From: Mesorhizobium sp. B2-7-1
GTDB lineage: Bacteria > Pseudomonadota > Alphaproteobacteria > Rhizobiales > Rhizobiaceae
Reading direction: 5' to 3'
Length of the DNA stretch: 64,000 bases
Assembly (NCBI RefSeq): GCF_006440735.1
Contig: NZ_VFUA01000020.1
Span: 1-64,000, forward strand
The translations under genes and the position numbers were made by a program. Below the pieces are notes generated by a model that saw only the letters and a list, made by a program, of their open reading frames with translations, searched no databases and was not told the origin of the DNA. Shown here piece by piece: positions 8,781 to 17,980 of the stretch (position 1 is its first letter; each line of letters opens with the position of its first letter).

Positions 8781-9275
8781 GTGGCGAATGTCGAACAGGT
8801 CCAGCCCAAGAAGGGACCTTCCCTGGTGATCCAGCTCGCCATGCTGCTGGCGATGACGGGCGCGGCTATCGGCATGGGCTGGTTTTCCGGCGGCTATCTC
8901 AAGCAAGGCGAAACGCCGAAGCCGGTGCCCGCGGCGCCGGAAAACGCCGGCACAGCGGAAAAACCCGCCGAAGGCGGCAAGGCGGCAGCCGGGCCGACGC
9001 TGGTTCAGCTGGCGCCGATCACCACCAATCTCGCCTCGCCCTCGGACGTCTGGATCCGGCTGGAGGCGTCGCTGCTCTATGACGCCCCGCAGCCGGCGGA
9101 AATGACCGAGCAGGTCCACCAGGATCTGCTCGCCTTCGTGCGCACGCTCAAGCTGCACCAGATCGAAGGCGCCAGCGGCTACCAGCATCTCAAGGCCGAT
9201 CTCGAAGAGCGCGCGGCGCTGCGCAGCGGCGGCCACGCCAAACAGGTTCTCGTCAGGACGATGCTGCTCGAATGA
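8781..9275 (+). CDS. fliL: Flagellar basal-body associated protein FliL
   Basis: FliL is a single-pass inner-membrane protein that surrounds the stator units. The 164 residues start at GTG 8781, with GGGAG about 10 bases upstream. They contain one membrane helix (about 13-36, [19 protein letters not shown]), an Ala/Pro/Gly-rich linker and the periplasmic stomatin-like domain. That domain ends ADLEERAALRSGGHAKQVLV and TMLLE, as in other FliL proteins. The ATG of fliP overlaps the stop (ATGA). Confidence 0.9.
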   Translation: MANVEQVQPKKGPSLVIQLAMLLAMTGAAIGMGWFSGGYLKQGETPKPVPAAPENAGTAEKPAEGGKAAAGPTLVQLAPITTNLASPSDVWIRLEASLLYDAPQPAEMTEQVHQDLLAFVRTLKLHQIEGASGYQHLKADLEERAALRSGGHAKQVLVRTMLLE

Positions 9276-10003
9276 GAAAGTTCCTCATAGCCACGGCGCT
9301 CATCGTCGTCACCACTTCCGTCGCCGCGGCCCAGCAGCTCGATCTTGGCGGCATCGGCAAGGCCGACGGCACGACGGTCGGCTATCTGATCCAGATGTTC
9401 GGCCTGCTTACAGTGCTTTCGGTCGCGCCGGGCCTTTTGATCATGGTGACGAGCTTCACTCGCTTCGTCATCGCCTTCTCGATCCTGCGTGCCGGCATCG
9501 GCCTGCAATCGACACCGGCCAACCTGATCCTGATCTCGCTGTCGCTGTTCATGACCTTCTATGTCATGGCGCCGACCTTCGACCAGGCCTGGAACACCGG
9601 CGTGAAGCCGCTGATGGACAACCAGATTACCCAGGGCGAGGCGTTCGAGAAAATCTCCGGCCCGTTCCGCGACTTCATGCTGCACAATGTGCGCGACAAG
9701 GATTTCGACCTCTTCGCCGACCTCGCCCGCGAACGCGGCCAGACCGTCTCGCGCGAGACCGTCGACCTGCGCATCCTGGTGCCGGCCTTCATGATCTCCG
9801 AGATCCGGCGCGGCTTCGAGATCGGCTTCCTCATCGTCCTGCCCTTCCTGGTCATCGACCTCATCGTCGCCACCGTCACCATGGCCATGGGCATGATGAT
9901 GCTGCCGCCGACGGTGGTGTCGCTGCCGTTCAAGATCCTGTTCTTCGTGCTGATCGACGGCTGGAACCTTTTGGTCGGCAGCCTGGTGCGGTCCTTCACC
10001 TGA
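9272..10003 (+). CDS. fliP: Flagellar type III export gate protein FliP
   Basis: FliP forms the core of the export gate with FliQ and FliR. The 243 residues include a cleavable signal (about 1-20). The conserved MVTSFTRFVIAFSILRAGIG segment (about 63-82) and four membrane spans follow, with the C-terminal LVPAFMISEIRRGFEIGF and MAMGMMMLPPTVVSLPFKIL signature. The length and both family signatures are intact. It is the last gene of the operon before the flagellins. Confidence 0.97.
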   Translation: MRKFLIATALIVVTTSVAAAQQLDLGGIGKADGTTVGYLIQMFGLLTVLSVAPGLLIMVTSFTRFVIAFSILRAGIGLQSTPANLILISLSLFMTFYVMAPTFDQAWNTGVKPLMDNQITQGEAFEKISGPFRDFMLHNVRDKDFDLFADLARERGQTVSRETVDLRILVPAFMISEIRRGFEIGFLIVLPFLVIDLIVATVTMAMGMMMLPPTVVSLPFKILFFVLIDGWNLLVGSLVRSFT

Positions 10004-10227
10004 CGACGCCGGGGCGAGTGCTGGAAACGCACTCCCGTTCCATTCGAATTTTACGCAATATATTTTCGATTAACCGTCCGATTTAGGTCTTTGGTAGGGA
10101 CTTCCCGCCATAGTCGCTCGCAGATGGCGGGTGACCCAGCTGAGCGGTCATTGGCATGATGCCGCACCGTCATACCGGACATGCCGGTATGTAAAAAAAA
10201 TCCGTGTAAAAATAGGGTACGAGTACC
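10004..10227 (+). promoter_or_regulatory. Upstream region and 5' leader of flagellin 1
   Basis: This 224-base AT-richer gap precedes the first flagellin. It includes a small inverted repeat GAGTGC/GCACTC (10016-10034) just after fliP and a TTAACCG motif near 10070. A leader hairpin lies at 10171-10191 (8-bp arms CATACCGG and CCGGTATG) with a poly-A stretch after it, and an AGGGTACGAGT ribosome region. A leader hairpin fits post-transcriptional control by FlbT, which is known for other alphaproteobacterial flagellin mRNAs. That link is inference. No clear CGCRCAAG-N10-TASK element was found here. Confidence 0.4.
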
Positions 10228-11223
10228 ATGGCCAGTATCATGACCAACGCCTCGGCGTTGACCGCTCTGCAGAGCTTGAACGCCACCCAGAAGAACCTCG
10301 ACACCACCCAGGCCCGCATCTCGACGGGTTATCGCGTTTCCCAGGCTTCGGACAACGCCGCTTACTGGTCGATCGCCACCACGATGCGCTCCGACAACCA
10401 GGCTATGTCCACCGTTTCGGACGCTCTCGGCCTCGGCGCCTCGAAGGTCGACACCGCCTACACCGGCATGGACAGCGCGATCACGACCATCAACCAGATC
10501 CAGCAGAAGCTGACCGCTTCCTACGGCCAGACCGATGCTTCGAAGGAAAAGACCCAGGTCGAAATCGCCGCTCTTCAGAAGCAGTTGAAGGCCTACGCCG
10601 ACGGCGCCACCTTCTCCGGCACTAACATGCTCTCGGTCAACAGCGGCACCACCGCCACGACCGCAGCCGACGTCAAGATCGTTTCGGCCTTCAACCGCAG
10701 CGCCACCGGCGCGGTTTCGATCTCGACGATCGACGTCAACGTCGAAAGCATCAAGCTCTACGAAGCCGGCACGGCCACGGGCGTGTCGAAGGGCATCCTC
10801 GACGCCGACCGCCTCGGCACCGACGGCAGCGTCGCGGCGGCCGCCTCGAACCCGACCCTGGGTAACGCTGCGGCGGCCACCGACACCTATTCGGTCGCCA
10901 GCCTGAAGATCTTCTCTGGCACCACCGCCGCCAGCGACACTCAGATCCAGGCGATGATGAACGTCGTCGATGCCGCGCTCAAGTCCATGACGAACGCCGC
11001 GACCAAGCTCGGCGCCGCCAAGAGCTCGATCGACCTGCAGAAGACCTTCACCTCGAGCCTGATGGACTCCATCGATCGCGGCGTCGGCCAGCTCGTCGAT
11101 GCCGACATGAACAAGGAATCGACCCGCCTCCAGGCGCTGCAGGTTCAGCAGCAGCTCGGCGTCCAGGCGCTGTCGATCGCCAACGGCTCGTCGCAGTCGA
11201 TCCTGTCGCTCTTCCGCGGCTGA
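10228..11223 (+). CDS. fliC: Flagellin (copy 1)
   Basis: This is the major filament subunit, 331 residues. The N-terminal D0/D1 region (residues 1-130) begins MASIMTNASALTALQSLNAT and contains RISTGYRVSQASDNAAYWSI. The C-terminal D0/D1 region (about 260-331) contains SSIDLQKTFTSSLMDSIDRG and QALQVQQQLGVQALSIAN. The centre (about 135-255) is variable and Ala/Thr-rich. It is strongly similar to the copy at 11582 at both ends, so the pair arose by tandem duplication. A terminator-like hairpin follows. Confidence 0.97.
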   Translation: MASIMTNASALTALQSLNATQKNLDTTQARISTGYRVSQASDNAAYWSIATTMRSDNQAMSTVSDALGLGASKVDTAYTGMDSAITTINQIQQKLTASYGQTDASKEKTQVEIAALQKQLKAYADGATFSGTNMLSVNSGTTATTAADVKIVSAFNRSATGAVSISTIDVNVESIKLYEAGTATGVSKGILDADRLGTDGSVAAAASNPTLGNAAAATDTYSVASLKIFSGTTAASDTQIQAMMNVVDAALKSMTNAATKLGAAKSSIDLQKTFTSSLMDSIDRGVGQLVDADMNKESTRLQALQVQQQLGVQALSIANGSSQSILSLFRG

Positions 11224-11249
11224 TCGCTCTAAAAACAGCTACATCAGAC

Positions 11250-11280
11250 AATCGGGCCGCGCCAAAAGCGCGGCCCGATT
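11250..11280 (+). terminator. Terminator-like hairpin after flagellin 1
   Basis: There is a perfect 13-bp GC-rich stem (arms 11250-11262 and 11268-11280) with loop CAAAA. Only three T follow, so it is a weaker intrinsic terminator that may also stabilise the flagellin mRNA 3' end. Confidence 0.8.
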
Positions 11281-11581
11281 TGCGTTGAACAGTTCCCTCT
11301 TTCACGCAAGCGGGGACGGCCCATCTCTTTGCTTTGAAGCGGACTCCACATCGAAAATCGTTTTCAAACTTTTCTTGGAATTGCTCTTGCTCAAGGCTCG
11401 CGCAACCCTCGTTCCTTAACCTCTCGAAAGCCTACTTTTAACAGGCCATTAACCATATCGAGCTAGGTATGGTTAACCAATGACTTAGGTTGTCGAATCG
11501 GCCCGACCGGCACGATCGCAACCGATGGGCAGGCCGATCCTGGCCTGTGTGGCATGCCGGCTTTGAGAAGGAGCGAGTTTC
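11281..11581 (+). promoter_or_regulatory. Promoter region of flagellin 2 with TTAA-N7-TTAAC motif
   Basis: The gap contains a perfect TTAA-N7-TTAAC at 11438-11453, the known CtrA-box pattern of alphaproteobacteria. Overlapping it is an inverted repeat TTAACCATA/TATGGTTAA (11449-11457 and 11468-11476). A degenerate copy of the flagellar promoter element, CGCGCAAC-N10-TAAC, lies at 11399-11420. The ribosome site GAAGGAG lies about 10 bases before a TTG start. CtrA control is inference from the motif. Confidence 0.5.
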
Positions 11582-12652
11582 TTGGCGAGCATCATGACGA
11601 ACGCTGCGGCGTTGACTGCACTTCAAAGCCTCAACGCCACCAACAAATCGCTCGAACAGACGCAGGCCCGGATCTCGACCGGCTACCGGGTCTCCGAGGC
11701 CGCCGACAACGCAGCATACTGGTCGATCGCCACCACCATGCGCTCCGACAATTCGGCCCTGTCGACGGTGCAGGACGCGCTCGGCCTTGGCGCCTCGAAG
11801 GTCGACACTGCCTACACCGGCATAAACAATGTGCTGACCACCGTCGGCCAGCTCAAGACCAAGCTGCTTTCGATGGTTGGCCAGACGGATGCCAGCAAGG
11901 CGAAAACGCAGACGGAAATCACCACGCTGCAGGCGCAGATGAAGTCCTTCGCCGATGCCGCCACCTTCTCCGGCTCGAATTTTCTTTCGGTGATCTCCAA
12001 GCAGGTCACCAATCCCAATGACGGCGTCCAGCCCGACGCCAAGATCGTCGCCTCGTTCAACCGCTCTTCCTCAGGTGCCATCTCGCTCGGAACGATCGAC
12101 GTCGATGTCGAAAGCACCAAGCTGTTCGATTCCGGCCTCTCCACCGCCGTCAAGAACCAGGGCATCCTCGATCGGAAGACTTCGATCTATTCCACCGCCG
12201 CCGACCAGTCGGCATATGATGCCGCCTACGCCGCCTCGATCGCCATCGGCAAAACCGACATCGCCGCCAACGCCGATGGCCAGGCCGCTGTGACGGGCAC
12301 GCCCGTCAAGATCGACAACGTCTCCGCCTTCAACCTCGATATCACGGCGCCGGGCGTGACCGACGACATCATCACGCAGATGGTCACCAAGATCGACAAC
12401 GTCATGAGCCAGCTGACGGACTCCGCCACCGTGCTTGGCGCTGCCAAGAGCTCGATCGACCTGCAGAAGACCTTCACGCAGAGCCTGATGGACTCCATTG
12501 ACCGCGGCGTCGGCCAGCTCGTCGATGCCGACATGAACAAGGAATCGACCCGCTTGCAGGCGCTCCAGGTCCAGCAGCAGCTCGGCATCCAGTCCCTGTC
12601 GATCGCCAACAGCTCCTCGCAGTCGATCCTGCAGCTGTTCAAGAACGGCTAA
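11582..12652 (+). CDS. fliC: Flagellin (copy 2), TTG start
   Basis: This is a second filament subunit, 356 residues. Translation most likely starts at TTG 11582. This restores the MASIMTNAAALTALQSLNAT N-terminus matching copy 1, and a GAAGGAG ribosome site is placed correctly. The first ATG (11594) would remove four conserved residues. The D0/D1 ends match copy 1 closely. The centre (about 140-285) differs and is about 25 residues longer. Two unlike flagellins imply a mixed filament, as described for other rhizobia. A strong terminator follows. Confidence 0.96.
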   Translation: MASIMTNAAALTALQSLNATNKSLEQTQARISTGYRVSEAADNAAYWSIATTMRSDNSALSTVQDALGLGASKVDTAYTGINNVLTTVGQLKTKLLSMVGQTDASKAKTQTEITTLQAQMKSFADAATFSGSNFLSVISKQVTNPNDGVQPDAKIVASFNRSSSGAISLGTIDVDVESTKLFDSGLSTAVKNQGILDRKTSIYSTAADQSAYDAAYAASIAIGKTDIAANADGQAAVTGTPVKIDNVSAFNLDITAPGVTDDIITQMVTKIDNVMSQLTDSATVLGAAKSSIDLQKTFTQSLMDSIDRGVGQLVDADMNKESTRLQALQVQQQLGIQSLSIANSSSQSILQLFKNG

Positions 12653-12673
12653 GCCGCCCGGTCGCCTCGACCA

Positions 12674-12710
12674 ACGAAAAGGGCCGCGCTTGAAGCGCGG
12701 CCTTTTTCGT
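12674..12710 (+). terminator. Intrinsic terminator after flagellin 2
   Basis: The 17-bp stem (arms 12674-12690 and 12694-12710, one G-T pair) has a 3-base TGA loop. The 3' arm contains TTTTT after the GC-rich core GGCCGCGCT. This cleanly separates the flagellin unit from fliF. Confidence 0.9.
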
Positions 12711-12773
12711 TCTCGGATGGCGGCCGCCTGTCCGGCGCTTTGCTGGACCTTCGGCGGCACGCCCTATCATCCT

Positions 12774-12798
12774 CGCACAAGCTTCGCAGTCTAGTCTT
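12774..12798 (+). promoter_or_regulatory. Promoter-like element before fliF
   Basis: CGCACAAG (12774-12781), ten bases, then TAGTCTT (12792-12798) lie 36 bases before the fliF GTG. The spacing and sequence match the elements before flgB, flgE and flhA. Confidence 0.5.
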
Positions 12799-12831
12799 CC
12801 GGCGGACAGTCATGCTGGGAGCGGTTGAATC

Positions 12832-14478
12832 GTGCCTGAACAGATCCAGAGCATCATCGCGAATTTGAAGAGCTTCGGCGTGCGACGTCTGGCGCTGATG
12901 GGCGGTATCGCGGCCCTGGTCATGGCCGTCATCGGCATCGCTTCCGTCTATCTCAACCGTCCGGCTTACGAGACGCTCTATGTCGGCCTCGAGCGTTCCG
13001 ACGTCAACCAGATCGGCCTGGTGCTGGCCGATGCCGGCATCGGCTTCGATGTCGGCTCCGACGGAACCTCCGTGCTAGTGCCGGCCGGCACCACCGCGCA
13101 GGCGCGCATGCTGCTTGCCGAGAAAGGCCTGCCGACCAGCGCCAATGCCGGCTACGAGCTGTTCGACAATGTCGGCTCGCTCGGCCTCACCTCCTTCATG
13201 CAGCAGATCACCCGCGTACGCGCGCTGGAAGGCGAGATCGCGCGCACCATCCAGTCGATTTCCGGCGTCAAGGCGGCGCGCGTCCACATCGTCATGTCCG
13301 AGCGCGCCAATTTCCGCCGCGACGAGCAGCAGCCTTCCGCATCGGTGGTCATCCGCTATGCCGGCAACGATGCGGAGAAGAGCGCCATGTCGATCCGCCA
13401 CCTCGTCGCCGCGGCCGTTCCAGGCCTCTCGGCGGACAAGGTCACCGTGCTCGATTCGAACGGCAACCTTTTGGCTGCCGGCGACGACCCGTCCAACACG
13501 AGTGCGGCTCGCACGCTCGGCGTCGAGCAGACGGTCGAGGCGCAGATCGGCGACAACATCCGCCGCGCCCTCACGCCCTATCTTGGCCCCGACAATTTCC
13601 GCGCCAGCGTCAAGGCCGACGTCAACACCGACACCCGCCAGACCGAGGAGACGATCTTCGATCCGAACTCGCGCGTCGAGCGTTCGGTGCAGTCGGTGAA
13701 GACCAACGAGGCCAGCAACCAGAAGCAGGCCTCGACCCCGACAAGCGTCGAGCAGAACCTGCCCGAGACGCAGACCACCAGCACCGAGGGGCCGCAATCC
13801 ACCTCGCAGAACGACCGCAAGGAAGAGATCACCAACTACGAGATCAACTCCAAGAAGATCGCCACCGTCTCCAACGGCTACACGGTCAACAAGATGTCGA
13901 TCGCGGTCGTCGTCAACCAGGATCGGCTGAAGACCATCCTCGGCAAGGACGCCACGCCCGACCAGATCGCCAAGCGCGTCGCCGATATCCAGAAGATGGT
14001 GGCCTCGGCGACCGGCTTCGACGACAAGCGCGGCGATATCATCGACGTGTCGGCCGTCGAGTTCATCAACGGCCTCGACGGCGAGCCGATCGACCAGCCT
14101 GGCATCCTCGCATCGATCGGCACCTATACCGGCACGCTGATCAATGCCGGCGCCTTCATCGTCGTCGTCTTCCTGGTTGCCTTCTTCGGCTTGAAGCCGA
14201 TGGCCGCCGCGCTGACGGCGTCGGCGAAGCCCGCGGCCATTGCCGGCCCGAGCTTCGACGACGTGCAGCGCTCCTTGCCGACGCCCGATGCGCCCGTCGC
14301 CGCGATCACCGCCGACACCCTGCCCGGCGCGCGCGCCGGCGCAACCCCGCTCGATGACCTGCGCCAGAAAATCCGGCCGGCGCCGCAGGAGCGGCTGGCC
14401 CGCATGGTCGACCTCAACGAGGAGCGCACCGCGCAGATCCTGCGCAAATGGGCGGCCGCCCCGGAAGCCGTGGGTTAG
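12832..14478 (+). CDS. fliF: Flagellar MS-ring protein FliF
   Basis: FliF forms the inner-membrane MS ring on which rod, export gate and switch are built. The 548 residues start at GTG 12832. Membrane helix 1 is at about 19-40 and helix 2 at about 436-456. The periplasmic ring-building motifs lie between them, including YETLYVGLERSDVNQIGLVL and RVHIVMSERANFRRDEQQPS. A Ser/Thr/Gln-rich loop lies near 290-330. The cytoplasmic tail ends with the FliG-binding region RLARMVDLNEERTAQILRKW. In Sinorhizobium fliF lies elsewhere in the motility region; here it follows the flagellins and heads the fliH-like/motB/motC/fliK operon. Confidence 0.96.
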   Translation: MPEQIQSIIANLKSFGVRRLALMGGIAALVMAVIGIASVYLNRPAYETLYVGLERSDVNQIGLVLADAGIGFDVGSDGTSVLVPAGTTAQARMLLAEKGLPTSANAGYELFDNVGSLGLTSFMQQITRVRALEGEIARTIQSISGVKAARVHIVMSERANFRRDEQQPSASVVIRYAGNDAEKSAMSIRHLVAAAVPGLSADKVTVLDSNGNLLAAGDDPSNTSAARTLGVEQTVEAQIGDNIRRALTPYLGPDNFRASVKADVNTDTRQTEETIFDPNSRVERSVQSVKTNEASNQKQASTPTSVEQNLPETQTTSTEGPQSTSQNDRKEEITNYEINSKKIATVSNGYTVNKMSIAVVVNQDRLKTILGKDATPDQIAKRVADIQKMVASATGFDDKRGDIIDVSAVEFINGLDGEPIDQPGILASIGTYTGTLINAGAFIVVVFLVAFFGLKPMAAALTASAKPAAIAGPSFDDVQRSLPTPDAPVAAITADTLPGARAGATPLDDLRQKIRPAPQERLARMVDLNEERTAQILRKWAAAPEAVG

Positions 14479-14481
14479 GCC

Positions 14482-15105
14482 ATGGCCTCGGCGCTCTTCG
14501 ATCTCCTGCCCGATTTCGGTTCGCGAACCTCGCGTGCCAGCCAGCCGCCGTCCGCACGCGCCGCCGAGCATATACCTGTGGCGCCAGCGCCGCAGGCCGA
14601 TATCGGCGCGCTGATCGCCGAGGCGGTGGCCGACGCGGAAGCCGCGCTCGAGGCGCGCCTTGCGCTCGCGCATCAGGCGGCGCTTGATGCCGAGCGCCAG
14701 GCCAGCGACGATGCGGCGAAAGCTTTCCTTGAAAGCTTCGGCGGCGATCTCGGCGCTGCTGTCGCCACGCGGATCGAGGCCATGGAGCAGCGCGTTGCCG
14801 CGCTTGCCGGCGCGACCGTCGCCCGCATCGTCGGCGGCCTTCTCAGCGACGACCTGCAGCAACGTTCGCTGCAGGCCCTTTCGCGCGCCATCGGCGCCGC
14901 GGTCGCCGACAGCGAGGCCGTGCGTATCGGTGTCCGGGGGCCGCTCTCGCTGTTCGAGCCGCTGAAGGCGGCGCTCGGATCCCGCGCCGCCAATCTCGAC
15001 TTCACCGAGGCGCCGGGCTTCGACCTGACCGTCACCATTGACGAAACGGTGTTCGAGACGCGTATCGCCGAGTGGTCGGCGTCCTTGTCGGAGGTCCTGT
15101 CATGA
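14482..15105 (+). CDS. FliH-like flagellar protein
   Basis: This 207-residue soluble protein starts 3 bases after the fliF stop. After a Pro/Arg/Ser-rich N-terminus, residues 35-85 form a long Ala/Glu coiled coil (ALIAEAVADAEAALEARLAL). A C-terminal globular region resembles the FliH/V-ATPase-E fold (VAALAGATVARIVGGLLSDD, then DLTVTIDETVFETRIAEWSA). This architecture is that of FliH, the stator-like negative regulator of FliI, but identity is low and the assignment rests on architecture and position. The stop overlaps the motB ATG. Confidence 0.65.
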   Translation: MASALFDLLPDFGSRTSRASQPPSARAAEHIPVAPAPQADIGALIAEAVADAEAALEARLALAHQAALDAERQASDDAAKAFLESFGGDLGAAVATRIEAMEQRVAALAGATVARIVGGLLSDDLQQRSLQALSRAIGAAVADSEAVRIGVRGPLSLFEPLKAALGSRAANLDFTEAPGFDLTVTIDETVFETRIAEWSASLSEVLS

Positions 15106-16520
15106 GCGCCGTCGACCATGCCGACCCCCGGCACGAGATCATCATCGTCAAGCGCAATCACGACGGTCACGACGACGGTCACCATGGTGGTGTGTGGAAG
15201 ATCGCCTTCGCCGACTTCATGACGGCGATGATGTGCTTCTTCCTCGTCATGTGGCTGATCAACGCCGCCAACGAGCAGACCAAGGCAGCCGTCGCCAGCT
15301 ATTTCAATCCGGTCGAGCTGATCGACCGCAACTCCAGCCGCAAGGGTCTGGAAGACCTTGGTGACGGCCCGAGCAAGGTCGGGCTGACCGCGGACAACCC
15401 GCAGCAGGGCGCGACCAAGGCCGGCGATAACGGCAAGGGCGGCGCCGGTTCCTCCGAACGCCAGCAGACCAAGGATGGGGCGCAGGATGCCCAGCTCTCC
15501 GACGAAAAGCTGTTTGCCGATCCTTATGCCGTGCTGGCGGAGATCGCCGCCGATACGGGAGTGATGCAGAACGTCAGCGCCAAGGGCGAAGGTGGCGCCC
15601 AGACGTCCGGTCCTGCGACAGGCGCCTCCGGCGGCGAATCCTACCGCGATCCGTTCGCGCCGGATTTCTGGTCGCAGCAGGTGGCGGCGCCCGATGCCGA
15701 GGCAACCGCCGAGCGCGCCAAAATCGACGGCGATCCGGTCAAGCCCGGCGACAAGGTCGCCACGGTGGCCGTGCCGAAGGTGAAGGCCGTTCCGGCTGCA
15801 CCTCCGCTCACGGCCGCGCCGCTCGAGCCGCTGGCAACTCAGGAAAAGACCGACGCCAAGAACGGCCAAAAAGCCGCGCAGGGCGAGTCCGAGAAGCCAT
15901 CGAGTGAAGCCAGCAAGACCGAGAAGGCACAGGGCGGGAAAGCCGAAACCGACAAGCGCGAGGCCGCAGCCGGCGACGCTAAAGCTGAGGCGGCGAAGGC
16001 GGAAAAGACCGAACAAGAGCAAGCCGCAGACAAGGCTGACAAGGCGCCGAGCAAAGCCGCTCTTCAGGAAGCGGCGGACATCAAGAAGGAACTCGCCAAG
16101 GCATTCCTTCCGGGCGAGAAGCTCGCCGACGGCGTCTCGGTCGAGGCCACAGACAAGGGTGTCGTGATTTCGATCACCGACCAGCTCGATTTCGGCATGT
16201 TCGAGATCGGTTCGGCCATGCCGCGCCGCGAGCTTGTGCTGGCGATGGAAAAGATCGGCCACATCATCAACGAGAAGAAGGGCACCATCACCATCAGCGG
16301 CCACACCGATGCGCGGCCGTTCCGCAGCGACACATACGACAATTGGCGGCTGTCCACCGCACGCGCCCATTCGGCCTACTACATGTTGGTGCGCGGCGGC
16401 GTCGACGAAAGCCGCATCACCGAGGTCGCGGGCTTCGCCGACCGGCAGCCCAAGATCGCCGCCGATCCGATGGCTGCCGCGAACCGGCGCATCGAAATCT
16501 TGATGGCTGCTGGCGGATGA
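15102..16520 (+). CDS. motB: Flagellar stator protein MotB
   Basis: MotB anchors the proton-driven stator to peptidoglycan. The start is ATG 15102, overlapping the previous stop, which gives 472 residues. The membrane helix holds FADFMTAMM with the proton-binding Asp at residue 38. A very long Lys/Ala/Glu-rich periplasmic linker (about 95-330) is typical of rhizobial MotB. The C-terminal OmpA-like domain (about 350-470) has ITISGHTDARPFRSDTYDNW and the NRRIEILMA end. motA is not in the window. The stop overlaps motC. Confidence 0.96.
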   Translation: MSAVDHADPRHEIIIVKRNHDGHDDGHHGGVWKIAFADFMTAMMCFFLVMWLINAANEQTKAAVASYFNPVELIDRNSSRKGLEDLGDGPSKVGLTADNPQQGATKAGDNGKGGAGSSERQQTKDGAQDAQLSDEKLFADPYAVLAEIAADTGVMQNVSAKGEGGAQTSGPATGASGGESYRDPFAPDFWSQQVAAPDAEATAERAKIDGDPVKPGDKVATVAVPKVKAVPAAPPLTAAPLEPLATQEKTDAKNGQKAAQGESEKPSSEASKTEKAQGGKAETDKREAAAGDAKAEAAKAEKTEQEQAADKADKAPSKAALQEAADIKKELAKAFLPGEKLADGVSVEATDKGVVISITDQLDFGMFEIGSAMPRRELVLAMEKIGHIINEKKGTITISGHTDARPFRSDTYDNWRLSTARAHSAYYMLVRGGVDESRITEVAGFADRQPKIAADPMAAANRRIEILMAAGG

Positions 16521-17980
16521 AGGGCAGAACCGTCATCGGCGGCGCGATAGCGCTGCTATTGCTTGCCGCGGCGCCGACATCGTCGGCCTTCGCACAAGAC
16601 GCCCTGCAGCCCTATCAGCTGGTGCGTTCGCTGCAGCTGATCCAGGATCGCATTGCCGGCGGCGATCATGCCGCGCTGCCGATGCAGGCAAAGCTGCTCG
16701 AAATGATCGACGCCCGGATGCGCGACGCGAATGCCGAGGATTTCAAGGAACCGAAGAACTTCCGCGCTCTGCTCGTCTATGGCATGAGCGGCGGCAATCC
16801 GGTGACGGTCGCGGCGGCGGCCTCGCGCGCGATAACCGACCCGCAAAGCCTGGCCATCGCCAAAGGCGTCGTCGCCTATCTGAGCGGGCGGCCGGCCGAG
16901 GCGATCGACATGCTGAAGCCGATCGATCCGATGAGCGTGCCCGCCGACCTCGGCGCCTTCCTGGCGTTGGTCAAGGGCTCGCTGCTCGCGACCGATGACC
17001 CGGCGGCAGCGCTCACGCTGCTCGACGAGGCGCGCCTGCTCAGCCCCGGCACGCTGGTCGAGGAGGCTGCGCTTCGCCGCTCCGTGGGCATCGCGGCCGC
17101 GCAGGGCGACGCCGCCCGTTTCGCGCTGGCTTCGACCCAATATGTCGCGTCCTACCTCTATTCGCCCTACGCGAGCCAGTTCGCCGATGCCTTCGTTTCC
17201 GGCGTCATCACGCTGCACATGGCGATCAGCCAGGACAAGATCGCCGACATCACCTCGATAATGGATCCCGAGCGCGAGAAAGTGATCTACCTGCGCATCG
17301 CGCGCCATGCCGCGATCGACGGCATGACCGAGCTCTCGGCTTTCGCCTCGGCCAAGGCGGAGCTCGGCCGCAACGGCAACGGCAACCAGGACGACCCGCG
17401 CACCCAGCTGTATTCGAGCCTTTCCACCATGACATCGGCCAGTGTCGACGAGGTGCGCGCCAAGCTCGGCAAGATTGATCGCGGCAAGCTTTCGCAAAGC
17501 GACCGTGAACTGCTTGACGCTGCGCGGGCTGTCGCCGGCGAGGTGGTGGCGCCGGTGAAAGCGGCCGCCAAAGCCGACGCAGCACCGACAACCGTCGCAA
17601 AAGATGACGAGGCGAAATCCGTGGCCGAGGCCTCGGCCGATCCGGCCAATGCGGACCTGCCTCCGGTGGAAGGAGCAATGCCCGACCAGCCAACGGTTGC
17701 GGCACGCGATCCAGCGGTCGCGACAAGCGATCCGGCGGTCGCCTCGAGCGATCCGGCGAAGGACGCGCCGACCGCGGTTTCGCCGCCCCCTGCTCCACAG
17801 CCGGCGCAGACATCGGCTGAAACGCCGGCGGCCGCTCCGGCGCCGACTGACGCCGCGCCGGTGGTGCAGGCATCCGCGCCGGCGGCCTCGAATACGCAAG
17901 ACCCGATCGACGCGGCGGTGACCAGCACGCGGCGTCAGCTCGACCAGATCGACCAACTCCTCGGAGCAGCCCCGAAATGA
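16517..17980 (+). CDS. motC: Periplasmic motility protein MotC
   Basis: MotC is a rhizobial periplasmic motor protein that works with MotB; MotE is its chaperone. The start is ATG 16517, overlapping the motB stop by 3 bases, giving 487 residues. A signal peptide ends near SSAFAQ (residue 25). The conserved domain begins LQPYQLVRSLQLIQDRIAGG and runs to about residue 330. An Ala/Pro-rich low-complexity tract (about 350-460) includes AVATSDPAVASSDPA repeats. The C-terminal tail includes STRRQLDQIDQLLG. fliK overlaps the stop by 4 bases. Confidence 0.93.
   Translation: MKGRTVIGGAIALLLLAAAPTSSAFAQDALQPYQLVRSLQLIQDRIAGGDHAALPMQAKLLEMIDARMRDANAEDFKEPKNFRALLVYGMSGGNPVTVAAAASRAITDPQSLAIAKGVVAYLSGRPAEAIDMLKPIDPMSVPADLGAFLALVKGSLLATDDPAAALTLLDEARLLSPGTLVEEAALRRSVGIAAAQGDAARFALASTQYVASYLYSPYASQFADAFVSGVITLHMAISQDKIADITSIMDPEREKVIYLRIARHAAIDGMTELSAFASAKAELGRNGNGNQDDPRTQLYSSLSTMTSASVDEVRAKLGKIDRGKLSQSDRELLDAARAVAGEVVAPVKAAAKADAAPTTVAKDDEAKSVAEASADPANADLPPVEGAMPDQPTVAARDPAVATSDPAVASSDPAKDAPTAVSPPPAPQPAQTSAETPAAAPAPTDAAPVVQASAPAASNTQDPIDAAVTSTRRQLDQIDQLLGAAPK

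Noticed and set aside
10016..10034. Hairpin after fliP as a terminator
   Set aside because: The stem is only 6 bp and no T-run follows; it is left as part of the upstream region.
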